The notes below the pieces were generated by a model. The model made no database searches. It was not told the DNA's origin and worked only from the letters and a program-made list of their open reading frames with translations. 64,000 nucleotides of DNA from Cryphonectria parasitica EP155 (Eukaryota > Ascomycota > Sordariomycetes > Diaporthales > Cryphonectriaceae): NCBI RefSeq assembly GCF_011745365.1, contig NW_024468909.1, positions 248,001 to 312,000 on the forward strand, written 5' to 3'. A program made the translations under genes and the position numbers. Shown in pieces: positions 1-12,013 of this stretch. Position 1 is the stretch's first letter, and every line of letters starts with the position of its first letter.

Positions 1-2475
1 TTCATCTCGAGAGTTCCCAAGAACGGCGCCATTGGTGTCTAGCTGGCGGACAGATTCTAGTCTCCTGAGAGTGTTTCCTTGTTCGAAGAATGAAGTACTC
101 GGCTTGTCTCTCGAGGCCCACCGGCTTGACGTATTTTGGAAGCTGAATCCGGCGTAGACGCTCTCGACGACTTCTTCTAAAAGCGAGTCCAGACTGACTT
201 CCGAGAAAATACTCATCATCCCCGACTCAATGCTCCGCCCAACGGAACCCACGTTGAGGCCACGCGCATGTCCGGCTGATCTTCTCCGTCTTGGAGACTG
301 TAAGAAGTGGTTGACCTTGCTGAAATCAAGCAACTGAGAAGATTATGGTCAGTTATAGAGCACATCCGCTGTATTTGAGGCCGGAGGAGGAAGGGGAAGG
401 AGGAGGGGTGGGGGGGAGGGGAGCAGGCTCACGTGATCCAGTGTGTCGAGAAGTGTACGGCCGCAGGTCTCCACGGTATGCAAGATATCCTCCTGAAAGC
501 TAGTCAAGACAGAATCGTGCATCAGCTCGACCCCCAAGATGACACCGTGAAGCGGAGACCTGATCTCATGTGAGAGCGAGCCGAGGACGTCATCCTTTGC
601 CTTCTTCTCCCGCAAAACGTCGATACGTGCTATCTCAGACATAATAGCAGCACCAAAGGCCTTGAGATAACTTAGCTCGCCCTCGATGGTAAAGACGCGG
701 CCGCGAGATCTCGTCCAGACAAAGCCGCCTGCATACCAAATCTTCTTGTGCGAATCCCAGAGAGGGATGAGGGCAACGCTGCGCGCCCCAGGAAACATCC
801 TGATGAGAAACGCTCCGTCACTTTTTCTAGGACGGTTGGGGACGTTCCTGACTGGCTTTGGCACCTGGTCATCTGCGTCACCCGAGTTTCCAGACTCGTC
901 CGAGTCGCTCACAGCCCAGATCACGACACCGTCGTCGTCGAAATTGAAAACCTGACCGCGTGGGTAACGACGTAGTATCCTCTCGAGAACAGTATCCGGA
1001 ACCGATCCAAACGCGAAGGGCGCCATCTCTCCGTTGATGCTCGAGTAGTCTGACGTAGAAAAGCCCAGGTTCTGACAGGCTTTGGAGGCGGTAGAGCTGT
1101 CATCGGTTCCAACTGATTCATCACCGCTGCTCCCGGGAGACTGACAGTGTTCCTGATCATGATCCGGCGGGGGGGAGTCACTTCCTCGCGGAACGAGACC
1201 TCCAAACGACACGACGGAGGCATCTAGAAACAAGGCGCCTTCGACCTCGATCGACTCTCGGATAATGTTGGCAGCACGTGAGAACAGCGACTTGGTGATG
1301 ACCAGATCATCACTCTCCTTCGGAGGGCTTGTTGTACTGGCGAAAGACTGCATCGACGGATAGGACTCGGTTGCAGTATTTGTTGTTCCCGAGGCGACAG
1401 TCTCTGTGCTCTCGGCTGGGCACGCTACTTCTGGATTTTCGGTAGAACCTGGCTCTGATTGCAGCGGGACTGGATTCGGGCGGGGGAGCTGGGCGGTGGT
1501 GGGGAACTCATCGTTCTGGCCCTGAATGTACTGCTGCTGCGCGTTCAGACCGCCCTCTCTGCCTTCAATGGTAGTAAAGGACTCTGGGTTGGGCATGTCT
1601 CGCCACTTAGACATGGAGCCTGTCCCCTCGACCATAGACCCAAGACCCCGCACCATGCGCTCATGTCGCCGGTAGCTCTCGGTGGAGACCCTCGACTGCA
1701 GGTGCGACATGACAAGCCCGGCAGTTGTTCGCAGAAAGCTCTGCGAGCGCAGGTCGAGGCCCTCCCGCGGCTTGCTGTCGAAGACGGCGCAGACGCCAAT
1801 ATCGATCCCCTGGGGAGTACGGAGGGGCACACCGGCATAAAATCTAAGCGCCGTGTCTGCGCCAAAGTACGGCTTGCGGCAGAAGCGGTCATCTTGGGTG
1901 AGGTCGGGCACCACACACATAGGCAGAACGGTGGCGTTGCTCGATACCTGAACGGCGGGCAAGTCGAGGACGGCCTCGCATGCGCCGTTGGCCCGCGGGA
2001 TGGCTGTATTGGAGAACACAAGCGCGTGGCCCTCGGTGTCAGCAGCTCGAGGGCTGTCGTCTGGACCTAGAGTGATGACAGTGAGCTGAGTTGCCTCTGC
2101 GACGATATGTTGCCGCTTGCTGTCGAAGATGGAAAAGACGGCCCGCTCTACATTGAGCTTCAGGGCGGCCAGCTGGGCAAAGGCAGTCAGAATGGCATCA
2201 GACGAGAGGCGCAGCGACGAAGAGTCCAAGGGCGAGGCGGCGTCGTTGATGACGGACTCAGCCATCAACGAAGCTCCATATCTGATCGCAATAAAGTCAG
2301 CACAGAAGAGGGCTGTGTGTCGTGCGTGCGTGCATACGTGCGGCCCAGGTGCCAGCAGCGAGGGGTGCATCTGAGACTCGATGACATGTGCGATAGCTTA
2401 CCGTAAGGCTTCCTCCTCCCGGGCTGCCTCTGAGATGGCGCCCGCTTTTGCGGTGCCTCGCGCCCCACGAACCAT
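1..2475 (-). CDS. Hybrid-type sensor histidine kinase, N-terminal part (runs off left edge)
   Basis: Partial gene with three exons: 2475-2402, 2281-433 and 333 to the window edge. Introns are 2401-2282 (GTAAGC...CAG) and 432-334 (GTGAGC...CAG). Splicing gives an N-terminus MVRGARGTAK and keeps the frame across both junctions (LDH joined to LLDFSKVNHF); an ATG at 2370 lies inside intron 1. Visible are a GAF-like sensor domain (about residues 55-215), a long low-complexity acidic/Ser-rich linker, and a HisKA dimerisation box SLSHEIRSPLHG with the phospho-acceptor His near residue 596. About 750 residues are inside the window; the ATPase and expected receiver domains lie to the left. By family, it autophosphorylates and feeds a phosphorelay to Ypd1/response regulators. 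The sensed signal cannot be inferred. The HisKA assignment is secure; the N-terminal exon is a splice prediction. Confidence 0.88.
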
Positions 2476-3722
2476 CACCGGAGCTCAGGAGACGAAATTG
2501 ACCACCAGACGACGTCGTATGGGCATGAGGACGTCCTGAAGACTGTGCAAGTTGAGCGCTCTATTGACCCGTCGTGCCTGATGGCCTACGAGACCCCTTG
2601 GCAGGATCTCAACGCAATCGGAGGGTTGAGTGTCGGAGACGTAAACACGCAACGCATGGGATTGCAAAAAATACCATGAAACTAGCCTGTCACTAATCAC
2701 CTACTTGGTACAGTAGGTACATAGTATTGAAGTAGACCCCCACCCCATGGGACCGGTCTTAGCGGTTAGGTTAGCAGCCAGGGCCAATCAAAATAGCTAA
2801 AGAATGCTCACCAAAGCCCCCTCCCCCACCCCTCCTCGCCAGCATTCCAAATATTGACAACGAACAACCCTGTCGTCTCCTGCAAAGGTAAGAAAAAAGA
2901 GATATACCCATAGTATTGAGGTACCGAGGTACGTGGTACTCAAGCTCCAAGCTAGGCCAGGATTCATCCATTGGCTATACAAGCCCCAGATCCTGGCACT
3001 GTTGGTTCGCAGGGGGAAGGAGCGGGGTATATGTGGCCGGCACTGCGATGAAACAGAAAGAGAAAGAAAGGAAGGAAAAGAAGGAGGGAAAAAAAAATCG
3101 AGGGATGGTGTCTGGTGAGCCAAGGAGCCTGGCGTTGCGGTGCGTGCTTAGAACCAGGTAGCCGACTAGAGCCACCTGCTCCTCTAGCTAGACACGGGGA
3201 CCGTTGGTCTGTGCAGGTCACGCAGGTCTAGACCGCAGAAGGCTCAGCGATGCCTGGAGCTTGTGCAGTAGTACGAATGCACTAAGTCCCGGATATCCCT
3301 ATGCTAGACGCTCTACGATAGTAGAGTGCTTAATGAAGGGGGGAAGCTGGGGGGGGGCTTCCCCTAAATAGGCACTACTATGGTAGACCTTATGCCAGTT
3401 ATATCCGTGGTTTCAGAGGGGGCTGCCTTGATTAACTTGGATGGGGCTATCTCAGCATTAAATCTTACCAGCCGCCAATCATTTGTTTACCACAGTAGTT
3501 AGTATATCGAGAACCTAACCCCGTTTTTCTTCTTGATGGTATTTGAATGATAATTACAAGGTAAAAACTAAGAAATTAACTCATTGCTAATCTTACCACG
3601 CTCAAACGTCTTTGATTTCTATCTAGCCCGCTCTGAGGTATCAGAAACTGCGCTCAACCAGCCGCTTCCCTTGTATAAATACACACAATGCAGAAGGCAC
3701 CTACAGCTATGTGACCCATGTC
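2476..3722. other. Intergenic region between divergently transcribed kinase and 2EXR gene
   Basis: No convincing coding sequence. Short open frames here have no domain or composition support. There is a purine-rich stretch (about 3049-3100) and a small hairpin near 3310 (ctctac/gtagag). It presumably holds both 5' regions. Confidence 0.5.
3674..3681 (+). promoter_or_regulatory. TATA-box-like element of the 2EXR gene
   Basis: TATAAATA lies 49 nt before the first in-frame ATG (3723) and 136 nt before the next likely one (3810). Position and sequence fit a core promoter; no transcription start is known. Confidence 0.4.
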
Positions 3723-5261
3723 ATGCTGCTGGACTTTTATCTATTGATTTGTGCCAATGTTGCGCTGAGGACTTGGTCTTATGTTCAGAAGACTCTAGCA
3801 TCTGCGCCTATGTCCCTCGACTTTTTGCCGCCAGATAAATCCGATCAGCCCATTACACCTGCGAATGCCCGCGAGTTTGAATTATTCAACGACAGGCATT
3901 ACTACAATAATTCTCCGGCCGATGGAGGCAGTGAAAGCAGCAGAGACGATGCTTTCCACCTCTTCTGTCGCCTGCCGCTCGAGCTGCGTCTCAAAATCTG
4001 GACCATCAACCTGAAGCGACATCGGTTCCTGCATATCCTTGTTTCCCACAAGCCGGATTCTCTGGGACACAGCGGGCGAGACGAGGCAACTGAGGAACAT
4101 ACTGAGCAGGCTGCCCAAGATGGGAGCTCTGACGAGGAATTCTCCAACTTTGCACATCAGTCCCAGCTGGAGTTCGACAAGACATACGAGGTCTGTCTTC
4201 GAGCTGAACCACTTTTATCTGTCCTTTTCTATACCTGTCGTGAGTCTGCTCGTGCAGCACGCGAATTTTACAGAATACCGCTTCGACTTTCTCCCACGCT
4301 CCCCGGGAGAGTCGCAACACAGCCGGGCCGGAAGAAGGTTGTGTTCTTGAATCCAGAATGGGATATTCTTGATTTCACCTATCATGGACTCGACCCGGAG
4401 GGGCCTAACGAGGTCCAAACAGTCGTAGAGGCATTGCACCTTCTCAAGACAGCGGATGTACGAGGCAAAGGAGACCTGAACCTAAGTCTCGACGGCCTAC
4501 AGATTCTTCGACTTGCAAACTTAGAAAAGGCCAGAGTATCAGCGCCAGTCTGGCATTCATACCGAGATACTATCGCCAACCTTCACCGCCTCTACTGGCG
4601 GGCGACTCCTCCTGACAATGCACGTTTTAGTGTCGGTCATCTTAATTGCCATCAAACCGTTCCTTGGTACAACACATCTATGCCATTGATGGCTGATACT
4701 ACTGCTGTTGACTTCATCGGTCCTGATCCTCGGCCTATCTCGCCTGACTTACACCAGGTCTGGTTCGGTACCGATTCTCGTCAGATTCCCAAATTCTGGT
4801 CTGAACTTGAGAGCAGTCTTGGTGTTCGAGCCGGACAAGACGCGGGAATGCCTGTCGATTGTCGAGTCCTTCTGGCGTCCTGCCCGTGGGATGGTCATGG
4901 CATGACTGATGGCATTGTAACATTCCTGATTTCCAACCGCAAGACGGCAGATATTTATCTGACAAAGGAGACCAGAGACGCCTGCGACTTTCTAGGGTCA
5001 AAATTGGCATTGGGAGGTTGGCGACGCAGTGTGGAAAGGTTCACTCCAGAGATGAACCCCCGTAGCCTCCAAGAGTGGGTGGACGGGCGCGTCCCCAATA
5101 CGGCGGTAGGGTTTTGGCTTATTGATCCAGCTCAATTAGGCCCACCTAGTGAGCCTGATGCCATGGACTTCCCAGACAACGAGCCCGCGGTGCTTAACCT
5201 TGCGGGGCGGGACTCGAAGATGGAATCATGTTTGTTTGGCCTCAGAGGCCTCAGGAATTAA
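3723..5261 (+). CDS. 2EXR-domain (F-box-like) fungal protein
   Basis: Intronless frame. The first ATG at 3723 gives 512 aa; the second at 3810 (MSLDFLPPDKSD) gives 483 aa and is equally plausible, since the residues between them look like a hydrophobic leader without conservation cues. The diagnostic block FHLFCRLPLELRLKIWTINL (roughly residues 80-105) matches the 2EXR family, an F-box-like helical motif common in ascomycete genomes. It is followed by a Cys/Arg block (LFYTCRESARAAREFYR) and strand-rich sequence with NPEWDILDF, also usual for the family. Function is unknown across the family; protein-protein interaction, perhaps in ubiquitin ligases, is only a suggestion. Codon use and length are ordinary. 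Confidence 0.8.
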   Translation: MLLDFYLLICANVALRTWSYVQKTLASAPMSLDFLPPDKSDQPITPANAREFELFNDRHYYNNSPADGGSESSRDDAFHLFCRLPLELRLKIWTINLKRHRFLHILVSHKPDSLGHSGRDEATEEHTEQAAQDGSSDEEFSNFAHQSQLEFDKTYEVCLRAEPLLSVLFYTCRESARAAREFYRIPLRLSPTLPGRVATQPGRKKVVFLNPEWDILDFTYHGLDPEGPNEVQTVVEALHLLKTADVRGKGDLNLSLDGLQILRLANLEKARVSAPVWHSYRDTIANLHRLYWRATPPDNARFSVGHLNCHQTVPWYNTSMPLMADTTAVDFIGPDPRPISPDLHQVWFGTDSRQIPKFWSELESSLGVRAGQDAGMPVDCRVLLASCPWDGHGMTDGIVTFLISNRKTADIYLTKETRDACDFLGSKLALGGWRRSVERFTPEMNPRSLQEWVDGRVPNTAVGFWLIDPAQLGPPSEPDAMDFPDNEPAVLNLAGRDSKMESCLFGLRGLRN

Positions 5262-6048
5262 TGAGGTCGCGATGCTAGGCTTGACAGAGTCATAATCATT
5301 ATCACCCTCTGCACTGTTCCTGAATGTAAACGTTTGACACTCCAAGGATTCACGAGCCCACAAAGTCTGAGGAGCCACATGAAGCATGTCTCAACTCTCT
5401 CCTGTCAGAGGAGCGATCGCTTCATCGCCACAGTCCGGGCAACATAGCAGGGCGAATATCGTGAAGGATGGAGTTATATTTCTGCTCGCATTCCCAGCTT
5501 GGCAATCCAGTCGCGATGTTGATGATAATGATGAAAGTAAATGGGGGCTTAGGAGAAGGGACTGGTCTCTGGTCAAGGCGGGAGATCCGACGCAGTTTTT
5601 CCAACATGGCATCTACCCTTCGATGCACATGGCATGTAGAGGGCGTGGATCTTGACGGAGCGTGTCTCTGAGAAGTACAATCGGCCTTTTGAGGATGGTA
5701 TCTGGACGATTGGGAAGGACGGAGTTGACGGTAGTGTCAAACGATTCCGAGAAGCAGATATTCCGAGATCCAGACATTACTAGATGTCGCTAACATACTG
5801 AAGGGACATGGTGTTTGGAACGAACGATTTGATACTCATGCTGCCAAAGACTCCAAGACTAATTTATCCAGGAAGCCTTTTGCCACAGAAAATGGACGAC
5901 ATCTATCTGAACATCTTCATTCGTCCTCAATCTTCCCAGCTGACACAATTGTTACCCGAGAACCCTCTTGAATTAATATCACTCTAAGCAGCCATTCGGC
6001 CAAGCACAATTCTTCAAGGAAGCAAGAAAGATCATCCCGTTCGCAGCT
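5262..6048. other. Intergenic, no gene recognised
   Basis: Short frames only, none with recognisable motifs. It may contain the 3' end of the hypothetical gene that follows on the minus strand. Confidence 0.4.
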
Positions 6049-6534
6049 TTAAACCTGTCCCTGGCCGAGACGATGCCTCTTGGTCACGGTGCTCAGCCAC
6101 TTTTGGCCCTGCTCATAATGGGCACGGGTGGGATAATCATCCGGACACGCGCCCTTGAGCTCATAACTCAGCCTGGCCCACTCTCGTTCCGTAACAGGCG
6201 CATCAGGAACCCTCGCCGCCGCCACCTGCGCAATGCCTACGGAGAGCGCTGGATCCGCAAAGAGCTCGTCAGGATGGACCACCAACGTAAGCATATATGC
6301 CCAGATATAGCCCGGCACACTCTCCCTCACAAGTCTGCCGGCCGTTTCTCTCTGGAGCCTGTTTTGAATGCCTTGGAGATGATCGCGGTGTTGGAACTGG
6401 TGGAGGGGTAACGATTTGCTTTGCGAGCTGGATGGGAAGAGAATGTGTTGGCAACCCGAGTGGCGAGCTCGTCTGACGAGGCTGTTGAGCCAGGGTTGAA
6501 TGCTATCTGGGCCGGCGAGAATGACCGGCGCCAT
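6049..6534 (-). CDS. Hypothetical protein
   Basis: Open frame of 161 aa from the first ATG at 6534 (MAPVILAGPDSIQPW). The frame is open a little upstream, so an earlier exon is possible; an overlapping frame (6327-6618) beginning MTREFSTEPDP could supply a spliced N-terminus. Codon third positions look biased to G/C, as in neighbouring genes, which is the main reason to keep it. The opening (a 'GP...W' pattern followed by a basic helix) faintly resembles Gag-like N-termini of retroelements, but no zinc knuckle or polymerase follows. There is no signal peptide or membrane segment. Function unknown. Confidence 0.35.
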   Translation of the reverse strand: MAPVILAGPDSIQPWLNSLVRRARHSGCQHILFPSSSQSKSLPLHQFQHRDHLQGIQNRLQRETAGRLVRESVPGYIWAYMLTLVVHPDELFADPALSVGIAQVAAARVPDAPVTEREWARLSYELKGACPDDYPTRAHYEQGQKWLSTVTKRHRLGQGQV

Positions 6535-7564
6535 AACTGTGGTGACGACTTTGAGCAATTGAGTGCAGTTTCCAAAGGGTCTGGTTCAGTTGAGAATTCC
6601 CGAGTCATAGCATTTAGAATGCAGATTCGTGACGAAGTATGTAATGCAAATTGCCGGCTTCTCACACATTGCTGAGCATACCGTCTTCGCAGCAATCTTA
6701 TACTACAATCCTGTCCCCTGGTGCTCTTGTCTACCTCGCCTCTATGCACCCTGTTATTGTGCTTTAAAGCATCACTGAGGACGGGGTCAGGCCTCCCTGA
6801 CCACAAGAAAGCTGCCAAGTGAGATCAAAAGCGGTGTCGTCGGCGGTGAAGCAACTTAAATTGGTTCAGAGGCAAGTTCAGCCGGTCGGGACCTCGGGAA
6901 TGTCCAGGTCTTTTCTTCCGACTGGTCAAGCTCTGAGACCACTGCAGTGCTTTCTCGCAAGGAGCAAATGATGCGGCCATTTGAGGTATTGTATGACCTG
7001 AGGTGCATCATAGGTTGCTACCTCACCTGGTGGATGCTTCGATAAGGGCAACAAGTGGCCCGACACAGAGAGGCGGTCTAAGTCTCACTATGAGCCAGCC
7101 CCGTACATAAGAGGCCTGTATATTTCCTCGGTGGGTAAGTGCGTTAAGGTATCACGACTTCGGTTTTACCAGCGTTGAGGTCGGTTGGAGAGATGAACGT
7201 CGGGGCCATTCGAGTGGAATAGATCACACGGGGCATCGATACATGTACCATGTACTTGATCTCAATATTGTAATGCAAGCTAGACTGGTGACGAAGGCGA
7301 TTTTTTTAGACTGTTTCGCCAGTGATCCAGATGGAATGTTTATGGGCAGAAGAGCTTCTGTTGCTTCGTTCCAAGACCGTCATGAGGGAACATTCGCGTG
7401 TGCGCGCTCATTCTCTACCCAGCCATCCAATGTTCTCACCATATAATGTGTCCATGTGATCCCAGTTAAGCCTATCAAGTCGCCAGTGGAGAATTCAAGA
7501 AAGAATCGTGCCCAATTTCGCAGGTCTGGAGCTCTTCGTACCTCGTTGGGATTCGCGTCGAGGT
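6535..7564. other. Intergenic, no gene recognised
   Basis: Between two minus-strand hypothetical genes. No domain-bearing frame. The in-frame extension 7380-7564 of the next gene is read here as 3' untranslated because a well-formed intron introduces a stop at 7565. Confidence 0.35.
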
Positions 7565-8223
7565 TTAGTTGGGACAAGCCGTGCAGCCAGCGACTGTTGA
7601 CAATGTTAGTTAACACACTGACTTCTGTAGCGACGGTCAGGCAGACGGTAAACTCACGGCAAAAAGGGAAAAGAAAGATTGTGGCAATGCAAGCCATCTC
7701 GCAGGTGCACCAGCAGCCTGAGACATGATAACAACTGTTATCCTCTTGAGCACGCTCCAAGGCAGCTGGTTCACTGAAATTGGACGTGGGACCCAACAGA
7801 GAAGTCACGACGCTCTCGTAGGTGACGTTGCCGTCCAGACACAGTTTGCCATTCACCGAGTCGGTGACGTCGAAGTTGAAAGGGTCGACACAGGGAGTCT
7901 TGCCCTCCTTGGTGAGGCTGAAGGTACCAGGAATCGCATTGGTGTTGATCAGGTCGAGCAGGACGGTGGAGCCCGTGTCGAGGGCCATGGCGCTGATATT
8001 GACGTCGAGATTACCATGGCCAGGGAGAGAAGTCGGCCTTTTCGATGCATTTAGTTATCTGACTCTAGTCACGGACAAACTGACTGACCATGAGAGGCGG
8101 TCTGGTATGAGGAGCTTACCAAGCGAGGACGGTGTTGGTAGTCGCAGAAACAACAACATTGGAAAGGGCTGCAGCAGTGGAAGCCATGTAGGCTACAAAG
8201 ATTTTCTTGGGGCCCATGATCAT
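7565..8223 (-). CDS. Small secreted cysteine-containing protein (hypothetical)
   Basis: Three exons: 8223-8120, 8037-7658 and 7593-7565 (170 aa). Intron 1 is GTAAGC...AAAAG with a CTAAAT branch; intron 2 (64 nt) is GTGAGT...TAACTAACATT...CAACAG, a textbook fungal intron. The start MIMGPKKIFVAYMASTAAAL looks like a signal peptide. The middle is polar with N-glycosylation sequons (NVT, NFS). The last 35 residues are rich in Cys (CYHVSGCWCTC, then CLAGCTACPN) around a hydrophobic stretch. If intron 2 is not spliced, the frame runs on to 7380. No family recognised. A secreted effector-like or cell-wall protein is a guess from the leader and the cysteines. Confidence 0.5.
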
Positions 8224-9268
8224 GGATGAAGGTTATGTGTAGGGGTTGTGTGGGATGTTGTAGAAGTTGTTGACTCTTTAGCAGTCAACTCTAAGAGGTA
8301 GTCCTGGAAGATGGCAAGACTGCAAGTGTCAGGAAGTTTGGAGGCTGGCTGGAAAGGTTGATTTTTAAATCAATCAAGGGACAACTTTCGTTGGCTGGTG
8401 ACGAGGTCTGGACTTCAGTCACAGAAGAGCTTTCCCTGTGGAAGGCTGGACCCGGCACACTTCGCAAATGAATATGTGAAAACAGTCACCGCGGAGAAAC
8501 TCATGAAGACCAATCAGTCATACTACTTGTTGTATTCCAAAGGGCCGGGTTTCTTCGCCAACAAGTGGTCACCTACAGAACTCGCTCTTTACATGACAAG
8601 GAAGGAACCAGAGGCTTATATTCATCCAGTATGCTTGCCAAGCTGCCTTCCCAAGTACAAAGATAATCACTTACTTTCCTTCTAGGACAAAATCTCCACT
8701 GAAGCGGCTTTCAAATGGTCAATGACATCACAAACACAATGCCCCAATTCATTTGTTTACTCAACCATTGCCCGCATTCCTTGCTAATATGACAAGACCA
8801 TCAACATTGAAGGCACTGGCAATAACTATGGGATAATGGAACATGAACTGCAGATCAAGAAGGCATATATCAAGGGGCTCTGAGTTGACCCAGACATTAT
8901 GAGGCGACTGGTGAGGTATAATTATTGGTACTGCATGTTATGAGGATGCCAGATTCATATTAAAATCTGTACCCCTTGTTTGCAAAATCTAGTGATATCC
9001 CTCGCTGAGATCCTCAGGTTTTGGGGCTTTCCAGAAGGTAATGGATGTCTGTGCTTTGCAATGATTTTCAATATTGCTACACCACACCAGTGCCGCTGTT
9101 ATTTGCTGCCTTCCCCACGCAGATAGCTCTCCTTGCATGATGCCACGGCCATCAAATTGTCCCCGGAATAGTGGTCATACTATGAAGGTATTCTCCCTTC
9201 ACTGAGCACCCATAACTGATCACCTTCTCGTGCCTGGAAGGAGCAAACCGGTGAGACCTGTGTTCAAC

Positions 9269-9313
<45 letters not shown>

Positions 9314-10423
9314 ACCTTCCTGCTGAATTGGGTTCAAAATGGCGTTCAAACTTCTGAATAACCTCCTTTGGGTATGGCCAGTCAAAGCCAGGTAGATCCG
9401 GGTATTTGTACCGCTGTATCCACTGCCGCTACCATTGATCATGACAATGTGGAGTGCATCTAGCAGCCTCATTATGTTTTGTCAGCATTGCTGGCATGTG
9501 GGTTGATGTTTGCATAAAGAGTTCACCAAAAAATGTATCCAAGATAGTGATTCGCGGCTGACTCAGAAGAGGCTTCTGCAGTCATGAGACCTTCTGGTGA
9601 TCTTGACAGTAACGGCTAACCACGTCTACAGGCACGAGTTGGACTGTGTTCTGGGTGTCTTTGAGAATTTTGTCCCTGGCCATCAATATACCGAGGACCA
9701 TGGAAGCAATGTTGCACAGAGTTGGCGCCAGAGTGATAACTCTGTAACATTCAGTAACACTTCTTTACCTTAATACGAGATACGTCGTTGCAGGAGTCGA
9801 ACGTGGCAGACCCAGGGTGGGGCCAAGGAGTCCATGGTACGGTGCTGCTTCAGGGCAACCAACCGAGCTGAGAGGTACCACAGTAATCAGATATCGGCGC
9901 TCACGACTTTCTCGTGTTTGGCGCTCGAGCCAATAATGTTTCAAGACGTGTCTGCCTCTTTCTCCTGTCCGGAGCGAGGCGTTTCTAGAAACAAGACTGA
10001 CTAAAATTGGAATCAAAACAACGTACATCCAGCCCGTCCGCAGCGCAGGACAGGACGAAACATCTTGATTTCAGGGGCCCTAGGATCCATCGAGGCCGTG
10101 ACCCACCGTGCTCCGTCGGCAGCGTGGCCAGTGGAGACCCTTAACCTCGGGGCATTCGTGCAGATGGGGGGTGGTCGTTTCTGCCCGGCCGGATTAGACG
10201 GCAGGGACCCGCCAGATAGGGATTGAGATGTTAGAAGAGCCCAGAAGAGCCCAAAGAAAGAAGAGGAACCTCATCTCGTCAAAAATGACCTCCTCTGCCC
10301 TCGTGTGCACATCATCTTCACCCGGAATTGACAGCTCATCAAACTCATACCCACGGCAGGCCTGGAATACCAGGGCGAGTCAGTGCTGCGCAGGTGCCTT
10401 TTTCCCTTCGACCAGTTCACACC
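8224..10423. other. 2.2 kb intergenic region with CA and poly-A tracts
   Basis: No supported gene. It contains a (CA)n run leading into 28 consecutive A (9282-9309). A few 80-100-codon frames lack motifs. It presumably includes the divergent promoters of the secreted protein and the hydratase gene. Confidence 0.45.
9269..9309. repeat. (CA)n microsatellite followed by poly-A
   Basis: Directly visible: alternating CA followed by a 28-nt A homopolymer ending at 9309. Confidence 0.9.
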
Positions 10424-11584
10424 ATGTCTTCTCGGCCGGCGCCTGACCAGCTCAGCTTGTTCCCGGATGCCCCCGCCAGAGGTTACCAACCACCACACAG
10501 CCACAGGATCGTCGACAAGGAACTACCGCCCTCGCCACCAAAGTCGTCAGCGGGCGAGTCTTTCCAACAGGCCTTTCAAAAGCAACAACAACAGTCACCA
10601 CAGAACCAACATGTTGGGCCTGAGATTGCAAAGAAGTCCAGCGCCATGATCGAGTTTATAGATCTCCCTGCACCGCACAGCGGTCACATCCGCGTGCTGC
10701 AGCTCAACCGGCCGGCCGCAGCGAACGCCATCTCCTACGCTCTGCTGTCAGCGCTGCGAAAGGAGATCCAGACGATCCAGTCGCAGTACAGCCATATCTC
10801 GGGGGCAGAGATGCCCTGGACCGAAGGCGACATCAAGGGCCCTACGAGAGCGCTCATCATTGCGAGCTCGGTAGACGCGTGCTTCTGCGCCGGGGCGGAC
10901 CTGAAGGAGCTGGGCAGGCTCAACAGCGAGCAGTGAGTGCCATGCCTTGTGACCCCTCCCCAAAGTTTATATGTGTGTGTCTGGAGGCTCATTTGACAAC
11001 GCAGGATGTCCGCCTTCTTCTCAGCAATGCGAGATACTTTCAAGGCGCTGGCCAACCTCCCAATACCAGTCATCTCAGCCATCGGCTCGGCTGCCCTGGG
11101 GAGCGGCTTCGAGCTCGCGCTGGCGACCCATTTCCGCGTGCTGTCCTCGAACGCGTCGCTGGCGCTCCCAGAGACAGGACTCGGCATCATTCCAGCCGCG
11201 GGCGGCACCTATCGCCTCGCGGCGCTGGTGGGAGATGCACGGGCGCGCGAGATTGTCATGACCAGCCGCAGGGTGGAGGGACCCGAGGCGTACACGTTGG
11301 GGATCGCTAGCAGGCTGGTGGACCTCGAGACTGAGAGTGAGGGGTTGGACAGCGCGACCATGTTGGCCGTGTCGAGGAGAAAGGTTTTGGTCGAGGCGAT
11401 CCGGCTGGCGGAGGAAGTGTGTGAGGGTGCTCCTGTTGCTGTGAGGGCGGCATTAAAGGCTCTCAATGGCCCGAGTGAAGAGTCGGAGAAGGCCATGTGC
11501 GAGAGAGTGTTTGTGAGCGATGACTGGCATGAGGCGTTGAGGGCATTCGGAGAGAAGAGGAAACCTGTGTTCAAAGGGAGGTGA
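10424..11584 (+). CDS. Enoyl-CoA hydratase/isomerase family protein
   Basis: Two exons, 10424-10932 and 11005-11584, with intron GTGAGT...CGCAG (72 nt); 362 aa. The start is the ATG giving MSSRPAPDQLSLF; the frame is open upstream but has no earlier ATG. Crotonase-fold landmarks are present: LQLNRPAAANAIS, the oxyanion-hole segment ACFCAGADLKEL, AALGSGFELALATHFRV and ALPETGLGIIPAAGGTYRL, containing both glutamates expected of active hydratases. By family it hydrates enoyl-CoA in beta-oxidation or leucine breakdown (AUH-like), usually in mitochondria. The first about 75 residues form a Pro/Gln-rich extension that is not a typical amphipathic presequence, so location is uncertain. There is no C-terminal SKL-type peroxisomal signal. 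Confidence 0.9.
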
Positions 11585-12013
11585 TGTCGAAGAGGGTTGA
11601 GCGTCGGATGTGTGTGTGTGTGTGTGTGTGTGTATTTGTGTATGTAGAACACCCTGATAGATCTAACCATACCTACTTACTTGTACCTACTGTAATAATT
11701 AATAATATAGAAATATGTGAAGCATCGGTGAAAGAAACAATAAACAAATAGCGATCACCAAGCATGTCTCGAAGGGGTGTCTTATCCAGGTCTCATCGAA
11801 AAGGGTTAGGGCTGGATGCTCAACCCCACGTCATCTTTAGTGTGTTGTCACGGCACCCAAGCTTCAGGTCCCTCCATCCTCCAAGCACCGCCTAGGAGGG
11901 ACTATTAACCAACCTCCAGACCTCAAGCTTTTGTTCTCTGACCCACGATCTGAATTGGTCACAGTATCCTAAAAATCTTCCTCTATTGTTCTGTTACCCA
12001 AGATAAAAACAAA
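11585..12013. other. Short intergenic region with (TG)n microsatellite
   Basis: 3' region of the hydratase gene and 5' region of twinfilin. A (TG)n run occupies about 11609-11633; nothing else notable. Confidence 0.6.
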
